Under the pieces are notes generated by a model. That model saw nothing but the letters and a program-made list of their open reading frames with translations. It was not told where the DNA came from and made no database searches. From Fulvimarina sp040239565 (lineage in GTDB: Bacteria > Pseudomonadota > Alphaproteobacteria > Rhizobiales > Rhizobiaceae): a stretch of DNA of 64,000 bases. Shown here piece after piece: positions 8,914 through 17,684 of this stretch. Position 1 is the stretch's first letter. Each line of letters opens with the position of its first letter. Made by a program: the position numbers and the translations under genes. The stretch covers positions 254,682-318,681 of the forward strand of contig NZ_JBEHWS010000004.1 of the NCBI RefSeq assembly GCF_040239565.1. The letters are read 5' to 3'.

Positions 8914-9693
8914 ATGAGCGAACCGATCGTCCACATGGAGAATATCGAGAAGCACTTCGGCAATATCGTCGCGCTCTCGGGCGTCTCCTTCGACGTGCGC
9001 CCCGGCGAATGCCACTGCCTTCTCGGCGACAACGGTGCGGGCAAGTCCACATTCATCAAGACCATGTCCGGCGTCCACAAGCCGACCAAGGGCAAGATCT
9101 ATGTGAACGGCGAGGAGGTTTCCTTCGACAGCCCGCGCGAGGCGATGGATGCCGGCATCGCGACGGTCTATCAGGACCTTGCGATGATCCCGCTGATGAG
9201 CGTCACCCGGAACTTCTGGATGGGCCGCGAGCCCACCAAGGGCTGGGGCCCCTTCAAGCGCTTCGACACCAAGACCGCCGAAGAAGTGACGATGAAGGAG
9301 ATGGGCCGCATGGGCATCCATCTCCGCGAAGCCGATCAGGCCGTCGGCACGCTGTCCGGCGGCGAGCGCCAGACCGTGGCGATTTCGCGCGCGGTCTATT
9401 TCGGGGCGAAGGTGCTGATCCTCGACGAGCCGACGTCTGCCTTGGGAGTGCGCCAGACCGCGAGCGTTCTGTCCACGATCGACCGGGTGCGCAAGGACGG
9501 CATCGCCGTCGTCTTCATCACCCACAATGTGCGGCACGCCATGGCGGTGGGAGATCGGTTCACGGTGCTCAACCGGGGCAAGACCTTCGGTACCTCGACC
9601 AAGGACAAGATCACGGCCGAAGAGCTTCAGGACCTCATGGCCGGCGGCCAGGACATGGTGGAACTCGAAAGCAGCCTCGGCGGTACGGTCTGA
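8914..9693 (+). CDS. Sugar ABC transporter, single-cassette ATPase (FrcA-like)
   Basis: Cytoplasmic ATPase of 259 residues powering the neighbouring permease. Walker A (GDNGAGKST), the signature LSGGERQ and Walker B (LILDEPTSALG) are all intact. Only one nucleotide-binding domain is present, unlike the double-domain RbsA/MglA proteins of about 500 residues, so the transporter must use a homodimer. This is the FrcA-like arrangement common in rhizobia. A stem-loop terminator follows. Confidence 0.9.
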   Translation: MSEPIVHMENIEKHFGNIVALSGVSFDVRPGECHCLLGDNGAGKSTFIKTMSGVHKPTKGKIYVNGEEVSFDSPREAMDAGIATVYQDLAMIPLMSVTRNFWMGREPTKGWGPFKRFDTKTAEEVTMKEMGRMGIHLREADQAVGTLSGGERQTVAISRAVYFGAKVLILDEPTSALGVRQTASVLSTIDRVRKDGIAVVFITHNVRHAMAVGDRFTVLNRGKTFGTSTKDKITAEELQDLMAGGQDMVELESSLGGTV

Positions 9694-9713
9694 GCGTCGC
9701 CTGACAAGAAAAG

Positions 9714-9750
9714 CCGCGAAGTCTATCGGAACTTCGCGGTCTATATAATT
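9714..9750 (+). terminator. Terminator of the sugar ABC operon
   Basis: CCGCGAAGT and ACTTCGCGG form a perfect nine-pair stem with an eight-base loop, followed by an AT-rich tail. It lies between the convergent ATPase and iolG genes and, being symmetric, may serve both. Confidence 0.75.
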
Positions 9751-9775
9751 TCAAACCTCGGAAGCCTGCTCCGCC

Positions 9776-10765
9776 TCAGAGAGATGCGAGTTCTACGCTG
9801 CGGCCTTCCTTCAGCGAGACGTTCGCAGCCTCCGCAAGGAGCAACGCATTGACACCGTCTTCTACCGTGGCGGGCACCGGCTTACCATCGACGACCGCGT
9901 CCACGAAGCGAGCCCATTCGATGCCATAGGCGCGCATATAGCGTTCGAGAAAGAAGTAGACGGGTTTCGCCGAGGTCACGCCTGCCGTGGTCGACTTCGT
10001 GACGCTGTTTTCGAGAACGTTCTCGGCCTGGAGCATGCCCTCTGAGCCCAGAAGCTCTATGCGCTGGTCGTAGCCATAGACCGCCCGGCGGGAATTGCGG
10101 ATGGTCGCGATGCGGCCGTCCGGATAGTGCAGGATGACGACCGCTGTATCGATGTCGCCAGCCTTGCCGATTTCCGGATCGACGAGGCAGGAGCCCGAGG
10201 CCGTCACCTTCTCCGGCATGCCGAAGAGCCAGGCGCAGATGTCGAAATCGTGGATCATCATGTCGCGGAAGAGACCACCGGAGACCTTGATATAGGAGAC
10301 CGGCGGAGGGCCCGGATCGTAAGAGGTGACGGCCAGCATTTCGCCCTTGCCGATCTCGCCGCCCGCGAACGCGCCCTTCAGCGCGGAAAAGTTAGGGTCG
10401 AAGCGACGGTTGAAGCCCATCATCACCGGCTTAGCCGACTTCGACGCTATCGCCTGAACCTCCCGCGCGCGGCCAAGATCGAGATCGATCGGCTTTTCGC
10501 AAAAGATCGCCTTGCCGCCTGCAACACCCTTTTCGATGAGATCAGCATGGGTGTTGGTCGAAGATGCGATCAGGATCGCCTCGATCGCCGGATCACCAAG
10601 GATATCTTCCGGGCTACGTACCGCGATGCCATACTCCTTGCCCAGCGCCTCGGCGGCTTCGCCGACGACATCGGTGACGGCTACGAGCTCGCTGCGCGGG
10701 TCCATGCGGATCGAGGCGGCGTGGACCTTGCCGATACGGCCGGCACCGAAGATGGCGGTTTTCAT
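9776..10765 (-). CDS. iolG: Inositol 2-dehydrogenase
   Basis: NAD-dependent oxidation of myo-inositol to 2-keto-myo-inositol (scyllo-inosose), the first pathway step. The protein of 329 residues has the Rossmann motif GAGRIG at 7-12, the Gfo/Idh/MocA signature EKPIDLDLGRA, and the GLFRDMMIHDFD stretch holding the catalytic-site aspartate/histidine. The open frame continues upstream to 11119 in the same phase, but the ATG at 10765 with GGAGGG eight bases before it fits the family length. It lies 23 bases behind a second Gfo/Idh/MocA gene on the same strand, so both are probably transcribed from the iolR-side promoter. Confidence 0.9.
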   Translation of the reverse strand: MKTAIFGAGRIGKVHAASIRMDPRSELVAVTDVVGEAAEALGKEYGIAVRSPEDILGDPAIEAILIASSTNTHADLIEKGVAGGKAIFCEKPIDLDLGRAREVQAIASKSAKPVMMGFNRRFDPNFSALKGAFAGGEIGKGEMLAVTSYDPGPPPVSYIKVSGGLFRDMMIHDFDICAWLFGMPEKVTASGSCLVDPEIGKAGDIDTAVVILHYPDGRIATIRNSRRAVYGYDQRIELLGSEGMLQAENVLENSVTKSTTAGVTSAKPVYFFLERYMRAYGIEWARFVDAVVDGKPVPATVEDGVNALLLAEAANVSLKEGRSVELASL

Positions 10766-10788
10766 GGGGTTCCCTCCAAGGCGAGATG

Positions 10789-11916
10789 TCAGAGCGTGAC
10801 GCGCAGCTCTTCGCGGGCGGACTGATCGATGGCGTGGATGACGGCCTCGAAGGCGAGCGCGTCGGTGAAATTGGGATACGCCTCCTCGCCGGCCGCGATG
10901 GCGCGAAGGAAGGCGGCGACCTCGATGGTCTTCAGGTCGCCGAAGCCGAGCTGATGGCCCGGCGCGGGGCAGAACGCTCCATAGGGCGGATGCTCCGGCC
11001 CGGTCAGGATGGTCGAAAAGCCCTGCCGGCCGACCGGGCCCTCGTTCACGTATATCTGGAGTTCGTTCATCCGCTCCTGGGAAAAGGCGAGCATGCCCCT
11101 GGTGCCATGCACCTCCCATTCGAGCTTGTTCTTGCGGCCCCAGGCCGAGCGCGAGGCGTTGATGGTGCCCTGCGCGCCGTTGGCGAAGCGCACCAGCGCG
11201 CTCGCGGCGTCCTCGTTCTCCACTTCCGCCGAGCCGGGGCCTGTCGCAAGACGCCGTGTCGGATGGATGATCTGGGTATCGGCGACGAGGCTTTCTATCG
11301 GCCCCATCAGCCCGCAGGCCATGGAAACGAGATGGCAGCCGATATCGCCCAGCGCGCCAAGGCCCGCATCGGCTCGCCGCGAACGCCAGCTCCAGAAGAG
11401 CTCTGGATCGGCCTGGTAGTCCTCATCGACGAAGCCGCGGAAATGCACCGGCGTTCCGATCGCGCCCTCCGCAATGAGCCGGACCGCATGGGTGAAAGCC
11501 GGATTATGGATGTAGTTGTAGCCGACCATGGTCCGCACGCCCTTTTCGCGCGCGGCCGCCTCCATCTCGCGGGCATCGTCCAGCGTGAGTGCGAGGGGCT
11601 TTTCGCAGTGGACATGCTTGCCCGCCGCAATCGCCACCAGCGCGATCTCCTTGTGGAGCGCGTTGGGCGTCGTGATCGAGACGATGTCGACTTGCGGATC
11701 GGCGACGAGGTCGCGCCAGTCGCTGGTCGCGCGCGAAAATCCGAACTGATCGGCCATGGCGCGGGCGCGGTCATCCGGCTGATCGCAGAGGCAGGCGAGG
11801 TCGAGATGGGGCAGCTGGCCGAAGACGGCGCGCGCCGAGCGATAGGCCAGCGCATGCGCCTTGCCCATGAAACCCGTGCCGATGAGGCCGAGACCGAGGC
11901 TTTCTCCCGGCATCAT
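10789..11916 (-). CDS. Second Gfo/Idh/MocA-family oxidoreductase
   Basis: NAD(P)-dependent sugar or cyclitol dehydrogenase of 375 residues. It has the Rossmann motif GTGFMGKAHA near the N-terminus, HCEKPLALTLDDA, and GDIGCHLV in the catalytic domain. It is clearly different from the neighbouring IolG (longer, different active-site region), so it should act on another cyclitol isomer or a later intermediate, for example scyllo-inositol; that is a guess from context. Its start is divergent from iolR, and a near-consensus IolR half-site pair lies between them. Confidence 0.82.
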   Translation of the reverse strand: MMPGESLGLGLIGTGFMGKAHALAYRSARAVFGQLPHLDLACLCDQPDDRARAMADQFGFSRATSDWRDLVADPQVDIVSITTPNALHKEIALVAIAAGKHVHCEKPLALTLDDAREMEAAAREKGVRTMVGYNYIHNPAFTHAVRLIAEGAIGTPVHFRGFVDEDYQADPELFWSWRSRRADAGLGALGDIGCHLVSMACGLMGPIESLVADTQIIHPTRRLATGPGSAEVENEDAASALVRFANGAQGTINASRSAWGRKNKLEWEVHGTRGMLAFSQERMNELQIYVNEGPVGRQGFSTILTGPEHPPYGAFCPAPGHQLGFGDLKTIEVAAFLRAIAAGEEAYPNFTDALAFEAVIHAIDQSAREELRVTL

Positions 11917-11933
11917 TTGCTCTCCACCGAATT

Positions 11934-11947
11934 AGAATTTATATTCC
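11934..11947. promoter_or_regulatory. Near-consensus IolR site AGAA-N6-TTCC
   Basis: AGAA, six bases, then TTCC lie between the divergent Gfo/Idh/MocA and iolR genes. This differs by one base from the GGAA-N6-TTCC pattern described for rhizobial IolR. It is probably an operator for both directions, including autoregulation. Confidence 0.55.
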
Positions 11948-11998
11948 AAAACGGGAGTGCGCTCATCGGCGGCTTCTGTCAAGAGCGAGGCCCCTTCG

Positions 11999-12835
11999 AT
12001 GACGTCGATCACCGACGACGCAAGAACCAGCCCGGCGACGATCGCCGAACTGCTGGACCAGCTGGATCGCATCGAGGCTGGCCTGCCGAAACGGCTGAAA
12101 CAGTGCTCGATTCACCTGCGGCGGAACATGCATCTCGTCGCGGTCTCGACGGTCGCCGATATGGCGGCCGGCGCGGAAGTGCCGCCATCCGCCTTCATGC
12201 GCTTCTGCCAGTCGCTCGGCTTTTCCGGCTATTCGCCGATGCAGGCGCTGTTTCGCGCCGAATATGCCCAGTCGCGCCCCGATTACGCCGAGCGCCTGTC
12301 GCGGATCGGCGAGGCGAGCGCGCAGAATGTCGGAGCCCTTACCGCCGAATTCGCCGTTGCCGGCCGCCAATCGCTGGAGGCCCTGACGAGCGGGCTCGAA
12401 CCTTCGGCATTGCAGGGCGCGGCGGAGGCTCTCTCCAGTGCCGGGACGATCCACCTGGTCGGCCTGCGCCGTGCCTTTCCGATCGTCAGCACCATGGCCT
12501 ATCTCCTCGACAAGATGGAGGTGCCGACGCTGCTCCACCACGCGGCCGGACACCTCGCCAGCGACCATGCGATCCGGCCTGAGGACGCGGTCTTCGCGGT
12601 GACCTTTTCACCCTATTCGCCCGAGACGATCGAGGTCGCGACGCGCGCGGCCGAGCGTGGCGTCCCGCTCGTTGCTCTGAGCGATACGGCCGAATGCCCG
12701 CTTGGCGATCACGCCCGCCATCTCCTCATCGCGCGGGAGGTGGAGGTGGGCGCGTTCCGCGTTCCAACGGCGGCGCTAACATTAGCGACCGCACTCTCCG
12801 TCGCAATCGGGACCATTCGCAAGAAGGCCCGTTGA
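11999..12835 (+). CDS. iolR: RpiR-family inositol catabolism repressor
   Basis: Transcriptional regulator with an N-terminal RpiR helix-turn-helix (AGAEVPPSAFMRFCQSLGFSGY) and a C-terminal SIS sugar-phosphate-binding domain (TIHLVGLRRAFPI, VTFSPYSPETIE). About 278 residues from the ATG at 11999; a GTG at 11957 in the same frame would add 14 residues and would overlap the operator region closely. It sits between the divergent dehydrogenases and iolCDEB. The binding motif GGAA-N6-TTCC occurs on the iolC side, with a near match on the other, which supports a repressor released by an inositol pathway intermediate such as 2-deoxy-5-keto-gluconate 6-phosphate. Confidence 0.87.
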   Translation: MTSITDDARTSPATIAELLDQLDRIEAGLPKRLKQCSIHLRRNMHLVAVSTVADMAAGAEVPPSAFMRFCQSLGFSGYSPMQALFRAEYAQSRPDYAERLSRIGEASAQNVGALTAEFAVAGRQSLEALTSGLEPSALQGAAEALSSAGTIHLVGLRRAFPIVSTMAYLLDKMEVPTLLHHAAGHLASDHAIRPEDAVFAVTFSPYSPETIEVATRAAERGVPLVALSDTAECPLGDHARHLLIAREVEVGAFRVPTAALTLATALSVAIGTIRKKAR

Positions 12836-12860
12836 CATGCCGGCCAGTGAGGCGCAAAAT

Positions 12861-12881
12861 GGAATAAATATTCCAAATTGG
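12861..12881 (+). promoter_or_regulatory. IolR operator upstream of iolC
   Basis: GGAA-TAAATA-TTCC is an exact match to the rhizobial IolR pattern, with GGAAT/ATTCC arms. It overlaps a second small inverted repeat TCCAA-A-TTGGA whose left arm reuses the TTCC. It lies 25 bases after iolR and about 85 bases before the first start codon of the iolC transcript. Confidence 0.75.
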
Positions 12882-12958
12882 ACCGTTCGCGGTGGCACCG
12901 GGAAATCTGGACACCTGCCGCGCATCCCGGCCACCGCGCCGCACAGGGGAGGACGACA

Positions 12959-13021
12959 ATGACGGGACTCCATACCGGACCAGAACTGGCATCTACCGCC
13001 GCATGGGGTCGCCAGGCATGA
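12959..13021 (+). CDS. 20-codon upstream ORF coupled to iolC
   Basis: A short frame begins with ATG preceded by a strong GGGAGG site and encodes 20 residues starting MTGLHTGPEL. Its TGA overlaps the iolC ATG as ATGA. iolC itself has only a weak ribosome-binding site, so ribosomes finishing this frame probably reinitiate at iolC. It may be a simple coupling leader or the remnant of an older, longer IolC start, but it is in a different frame from iolC. It has no recognisable domain. Whether the peptide has a function is unknown. Confidence 0.5.
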   Translation: MTGLHTGPELASTAAWGRQA

Positions 13022-14925
13022 CCAAGGATCTTGATCTCATCACGATCGGCCGCTCTTCGGTCGATCTCTACGGGGCACAGGTCGGCGGCCGGCTGGAGGA
13101 CATGCGGAGCTTCGATAAATATGTCGGCGGCTCGCCCACCAATATGGCGACCGGCACGGCTCGCCTCGGTCTTAAATCGGCCCTCATCACCCGCGTCGGC
13201 GACGAGCATATGGGGCGCTTCCTCCGCGAGGAGCTAGAGCGCGAGGGCGTCGACGTGACCGGCGTCGTCACCGATCCGGAGCGCCTCACCGCCCTCGTCC
13301 TCCTCGGCATTCGCGACGAGGAGCAGTTTCCGCTAATTTTCTACCGGGAGAACTGCGCCGACATGGCGCTGTCCGAAGACGATATCGACGAGGACTTCAT
13401 CGCCCGCGCGCGAGCCGTCGTTGCGACCGGAACGCATCTTTCCAATCCGCGCACGGAAGCTGCCGTCCTGAAGGCGCTTCAGCTTGCCCGTGAACACGGC
13501 GCGCGCACCGCGCTCGACATCGATTACAGGCCGAACCTCTGGGGTCTCGCCGGCCACGATGCGGGCGAGGAACGCTTCATCGCTTCGGACACCGTCACCG
13601 AGAAGCTGCAATCGACGCTCCACCTCTTCGATCTCATCGTCGGTACGGAGGAGGAGTTCCACATCGCCGGCGGCACGACCGATACGATCGGCGCGCTGAG
13701 GACGGTTCGCTCGGTGTCGAACGCGACGCTCATCTGCAAGCGCGGCGCGGCCGGCGCGGCGGCCTTCGAGGGCTCCATCCCGGAGAGCCTCGAAGACGGC
13801 CAGACCGGGCCGGGCTTCCCGATCGAGGTCTTCAACGTCCTCGGCGCGGGCGATGGCTTCATGTCCGGTCTCCTCAAGGGCTGGCTCGACGACGAAGACT
13901 GGCCGACGGCGCTGAAATACGCCAATGCCTGCGGGGCCTTCGCCGTCTCGCGCCATGGCTGCACACCGGCCTATCCCTCGCTCGCCGAACTTGAATTCTT
14001 CCTGAAGCGCGGCGTAACCGAAAAGGCGCTGCGCAAGGACGCCGAACTGGAACAGGTCCACTGGTCGACCAACCGCAACGGCGACTGGCCGGAAATGCGC
14101 GTCTTCGCCTTCGACCACCGCATGCAGCTGGAGGATCTCCCCGGCGCGGACGCGGACAAGATCGGCGCATTCAAGCAGCTCTGCCTCGACGCCGTCCTCA
14201 AGGTGCAGGACGGGCGGCCCGGCTACGGCCTCCTCTGTGACGGGCGGCTCGGGCGGCAGGCGCTCTACCGCGCGGCGGGTCGCGGCCTGTGGATCGGCCG
14301 GCCGGTGGAATGGCCCGGCTCGCGCCCCTTGGAACTGGAGCCGGAGATCGGCGCGGACTATGGCGGTCTCGCCGAATGGCCGGCCGAGCACGTGGTCAAA
14401 TGCCTCTGCTTCTGCCATCCGGACGACTATGCTGAGATGTGGGCGAGGCAGGAGGCCACCGTTCAGCGCCTCGTCGCCGCCGCCCGCCGCAACCGGCTGG
14501 AATTCTTGCTGGAGGTCATCCCCTCCAAGGCCGGACCGGTCGACGACGAGACGACGGCGACCGTCATCCGCCGCTTCTACGATCTCGGTGTCTATCCCGA
14601 CTGGTGGAAGCTGGAGCCGATGGTGAGCGAATCCGGCTGGCGCAACGCCTGCGCCGCGATCCAGGAGAATGACCCGCATGTGCGCGGCATCGTGGTCCTC
14701 GGGCTTGAAGCGACCGAAGACTCGCTGAAAGCGAGCTTCGCCAAGGCCGCGAAATTTCCGCTGGTCAAAGGCTTTGCCGTCGGCCGCACCATCTTTGCGG
14801 ACGCCGCGAAAGCCTACATGAAGGACGAGATCACGCCGGATGCGGCCGTTTCGCAGATGGCGGATCGATACGCGCGCCTCTGCGCCCTCTGGGACGAGGC
14901 CCGCGCGGGAGGAGACACAAAATGA
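13018..14925 (+). CDS. iolC: 5-dehydro-2-deoxygluconokinase fused to DUF2090 domain
   Basis: Phosphorylates 2-deoxy-5-keto-D-gluconate in inositol breakdown. Of 635 residues, about the first 320 are a PfkB/ribokinase fold with VGGSPTNMATGTARLG near the N-terminus and the PfkB signature NVLGAGDGFMSGLLKG containing the catalytic aspartate. The remaining part is the DUF2090 domain, an aldolase-like module probably carrying the IolJ-type cleavage of the phosphorylated product. This fusion is usual in rhizobia. The ATG at 13018 gives the family start (MTKDLDLITIGRSSVDLY); the frame upstream to 12892 is not conserved-looking. It is coupled to the preceding mini-ORF and overlaps iolD by ATGA. Confidence 0.93.
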   Translation: MTKDLDLITIGRSSVDLYGAQVGGRLEDMRSFDKYVGGSPTNMATGTARLGLKSALITRVGDEHMGRFLREELEREGVDVTGVVTDPERLTALVLLGIRDEEQFPLIFYRENCADMALSEDDIDEDFIARARAVVATGTHLSNPRTEAAVLKALQLAREHGARTALDIDYRPNLWGLAGHDAGEERFIASDTVTEKLQSTLHLFDLIVGTEEEFHIAGGTTDTIGALRTVRSVSNATLICKRGAAGAAAFEGSIPESLEDGQTGPGFPIEVFNVLGAGDGFMSGLLKGWLDDEDWPTALKYANACGAFAVSRHGCTPAYPSLAELEFFLKRGVTEKALRKDAELEQVHWSTNRNGDWPEMRVFAFDHRMQLEDLPGADADKIGAFKQLCLDAVLKVQDGRPGYGLLCDGRLGRQALYRAAGRGLWIGRPVEWPGSRPLELEPEIGADYGGLAEWPAEHVVKCLCFCHPDDYAEMWARQEATVQRLVAAARRNRLEFLLEVIPSKAGPVDDETTATVIRRFYDLGVYPDWWKLEPMVSESGWRNACAAIQENDPHVRGIVVLGLEATEDSLKASFAKAAKFPLVKGFAVGRTIFADAAKAYMKDEITPDAAVSQMADRYARLCALWDEARAGGDTK

Positions 14926-16751
14926 GCACGATCCGACTGACCGCCGCACAGGCGCTGGTGAAATACATTGCCGCCCAGCTCAACGAGGACGGCGAGCCTT
15001 TTCTCGCCGGCGTCTGGGCGATCTTCGGCCATGGCAATGTCGCCGCCCTCGGCGAGGCGCTCTATGGCGAGCGGGAGAACATCCAGACCTATCGCGGGCA
15101 CAACGAGCAGACCATGTGCCACGCCGCGACCGCCTATGCCAAGCAATCGAACCGCCGCCGCGCGATGGCCGTCACCTCCTCGATCGGCCCCGGCGCGACG
15201 AACATGGTCACCGCTGCGGCGCTCGCCCATGTGAACCGCCTGCCGCTACTTCTCCTGCCCGGTGACGTCTTCGCCAATCGCGGCCCCGATCCGGTACTCC
15301 AGCAGGTGGAGGATTTCGGTGACGGCTTGGTAACTGTGAATGACGCCTTCCGGCCTGTGACCCGCTATTTCGACCGCATCACCCGGCCCGAGCAGCTCTT
15401 GACGGCGCTCCCGCGCGCCTTCCGCACCATGACCGATCCGGCCGAATGCGGCCCGGTTTGCCTCTCCTTCTGTCAGGACGTGCAGGCCGAGGCCTACGAT
15501 TATCCGGCAAGCTTCTTCACGCCGAAGACCTGGCGCTTCCGCCGGCCGCATCCCGATCCGGTAGAGGTCGCAGCGGTGGCGGACATGCTGAAGGCGGCGA
15601 AGAAGCCGGTCATAGTCGCGGGCGGGGGCGTCCATTATGCCGGCGCGACGGATGCGCTTCGGGCCTTTGCCGAAAAGCACGGCATCCCCGTCGTCGAAAG
15701 CCAGGCTGGCAAGTCGGCGCTCGTCTGGGATCACCCGCTCAATCTCGGCCCCGTCGGCGTCACCGGCGCATCTTCGGCCAACATCGTCTGCGCGGAGGCT
15801 GATCTCGTGCTCGGCGTCGGCACGCGCTTTCAGGACTTCACCACCGGCTCTTGGAACCTGTTCCGCAACCCGAAGCGCCAGCTCGTCAGCCTCAACGTCG
15901 CGGCCTATGACGCCATGAAGCATGAGGCCGAACCGCTCTGCTGCGATGCCCTCGTGGGGCTCGAAGCGCTGTCGGACACCCTCGGCGATGTCGCCTTCGA
16001 GGCCCCGTCGGCATCGCTGAAAGAGGAATGGTTCGCCGCCGTCGATCCGCTCACCGATGCGCCGGACGAAACCAACGAACTGCCGACCGACCAGCAGGTC
16101 ATCGGCGCGGTTCAGCGTGCGAGCGGGCCGGATACGGTCGTCATGTGCGCCGCTGGCACCATGCCCGGCGAGCTCCATAAGCTCTGGAAGACGCCGCGGC
16201 CGGGCGGCTACCACATGGAATACGGCTATTCCTGTATGGGCTACGAGATTGCCGGCGCGCTCGGCATCAAGATGGCGCAGCCGGAGCGCGACGTTGTCTG
16301 TATGCTCGGCGACGGCAGCTACATGATGGCGAATTCCGAGCTCGCGACCGCCGCGATGCTCGGCCAGAAGATCACCGTCGTCATCACCGACAATCGCGGC
16401 TATGGCTGTATCAACCGGCTCCAGCAGGGCTGCGGCGGGGCGGAGTTCAACAATCTCCTTGCCAACAGCTATCGCGGCGAACACTCGAACATCGACTTTG
16501 CCGCCCATGCCGCGTCCATGGGCGCGACATCCAAACACGTCGGCTCGATCGCCGAGCTCGAAGCCGCTCTTGCCGAGGGCAAGGATGTGGACGGACCCTA
16601 TGTGGTCGTCATCGACACCGACCCCTATCCCTCGACGCCCGACGGCGGGCACTGGTGGGACGTGGCCGTGCCGGAAGTCTCCTCGCGCGAGGAAGTCGAG
16701 ACCGCCCGCAAGGCATACGAGGAACAGCTGCGCATCCGCGCCGCCGGCTGA
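14922..16751 (+). CDS. iolD: 3D-(3,5/4)-trihydroxycyclohexane-1,2-dione hydrolase
   Basis: Thiamine-diphosphate enzyme that opens the cyclohexane-dione ring to 5-deoxy-glucuronate. The 609 residues show the acetolactate-synthase fold in order: N-terminal pyrimidine-binding domain with the activating glutamate in RGHNEQTMCHAA, central domain, and C-terminal diphosphate/Mg domain with MLGDGSYMM and the downstream ITDNRGYGCI. Its ATG overlaps the iolC stop, so translation is coupled. iolE follows 29 bases later. Confidence 0.94.
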   Translation: MSTIRLTAAQALVKYIAAQLNEDGEPFLAGVWAIFGHGNVAALGEALYGERENIQTYRGHNEQTMCHAATAYAKQSNRRRAMAVTSSIGPGATNMVTAAALAHVNRLPLLLLPGDVFANRGPDPVLQQVEDFGDGLVTVNDAFRPVTRYFDRITRPEQLLTALPRAFRTMTDPAECGPVCLSFCQDVQAEAYDYPASFFTPKTWRFRRPHPDPVEVAAVADMLKAAKKPVIVAGGGVHYAGATDALRAFAEKHGIPVVESQAGKSALVWDHPLNLGPVGVTGASSANIVCAEADLVLGVGTRFQDFTTGSWNLFRNPKRQLVSLNVAAYDAMKHEAEPLCCDALVGLEALSDTLGDVAFEAPSASLKEEWFAAVDPLTDAPDETNELPTDQQVIGAVQRASGPDTVVMCAAGTMPGELHKLWKTPRPGGYHMEYGYSCMGYEIAGALGIKMAQPERDVVCMLGDGSYMMANSELATAAMLGQKITVVITDNRGYGCINRLQQGCGGAEFNNLLANSYRGEHSNIDFAAHAASMGATSKHVGSIAELEAALAEGKDVDGPYVVVIDTDPYPSTPDGGHWWDVAVPEVSSREEVETARKAYEEQLRIRAAG

Positions 16752-16780
16752 CCGACCTTTTTATTGAACTGGACCACTTA

Positions 16781-17683
16781 ATGATCCGCTTTGGAACGAA
16801 CCCGATAGCCTGGTCGAACGACGACGACTGGTCGATCGGCGATCACATCTCCCTCGACCAATGCCTCGACGACTGCCGAAAGATCGGCTTCGACGGCATC
16901 GAGAAGGGCCACAAGATGCCGACCGACGGCACGGAGCTGAAGGCAAAGATCGGCGAATACGGCCTGAAATTCGTCGGCGGCTGGCATTCGACCAACATCC
17001 TCGACACAGGCTCGACGCTCGAGACCGAGATCGCGGCGATGGACGTCCATCTGGAGATGACGAAGAAAGCCGGCTCCGACGTCATCATCGTCTGCGAATG
17101 CTCGAACACCGTTCACGGCAACGACCAGGCGGCGGCGAACGATCGACCGATCATGGACGAGGCCGACTGGCCGCGCTTCATGGAGGCGATCAACGCGCTG
17201 GCGAGCCATGCCGCGAAGCAAGGCGTCCGCTTCTGCTACCACCACCACACCGGCACCGTGGTCGAGAGCGCCGACGACATCGACCGCTTCATGTCGCTTG
17301 CCGGCCCGGATACCAAGCTCCTCCTCGACACAGGTCACTGCACGGTCGGCGGTGCGGATCCGGCGGCGATCGCAGAAAAATACATGGACCGCGTCGGGCA
17401 TATCCACTGCAAGAATGTGCGGCCCGGCTTCCTCAAGATGCTGCGCGAGGAGAACCTCTCCTTCCTAGAGGGCGTGCGCCGTGGCATGTTCACCGTGCCG
17501 GGCGACGAGGAAGGCGTGGTCGATTTCCTGCCAGTCCTCAAGGCCGCGGCGAAGGCCGGCTATTCCGGCTGGGTCGTCATCGAGGCCGAGCAGGACCCGA
17601 TCGAACGCGATCCATTCAAATATCAGAGCATGGGCCTTCAGGCGCTGAAGGAAATGTCGCGCCAGACGGGGCTGATCGCTTAG
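16781..17683 (+). CDS. iolE: Inosose dehydratase
   Basis: Dehydrates 2-keto-myo-inositol to the trihydroxycyclohexane-dione used by IolD. The protein of 300 residues has the xylose-isomerase-like TIM-barrel fold with the family start IRFGTNPIAWSNDDDW and the metal-site stretches GWHSTNI, CYHHHTGTVVE, LLLDTGHCTVGG and HCKNVRP. The open frame reaches back to 16655, but the ATG at 16781 gives the normal family length and N-terminus. The ribosome-binding site is weak. The next gene starts one base after its stop codon. Confidence 0.93.
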   Translation: MIRFGTNPIAWSNDDDWSIGDHISLDQCLDDCRKIGFDGIEKGHKMPTDGTELKAKIGEYGLKFVGGWHSTNILDTGSTLETEIAAMDVHLEMTKKAGSDVIIVCECSNTVHGNDQAAANDRPIMDEADWPRFMEAINALASHAAKQGVRFCYHHHTGTVVESADDIDRFMSLAGPDTKLLLDTGHCTVGGADPAAIAEKYMDRVGHIHCKNVRPGFLKMLREENLSFLEGVRRGMFTVPGDEEGVVDFLPVLKAAAKAGYSGWVVIEAEQDPIERDPFKYQSMGLQALKEMSRQTGLIA

Positions 17684-17684
17684 G

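Noticed and set aside
7671..9095. Minus-strand open frame of 474 codons across the ABC permease
   Set aside because: It is the reverse shadow of a well-supported permease and ATPase; the translation is compositionally biased and matches no family.
10786..12582. Long plus-strand open frame of 598 codons
   Set aside because: It lies antisense to the second Gfo/Idh/MocA gene and runs into iolR in another frame. No domain is recognisable, and high-GC antisense frames are often open by chance.
12892..13017. Upstream in-frame extension of iolC
   Set aside because: It has no start signal of its own and overlaps the 20-codon leader in a different frame; IolC family proteins begin at MTKDLDLIT.
13333..14949. 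Minus-strand frame of 538 codons opposite iolC
   Set aside because: Shadow of iolC, with arginine/glycine-rich chance sequence.
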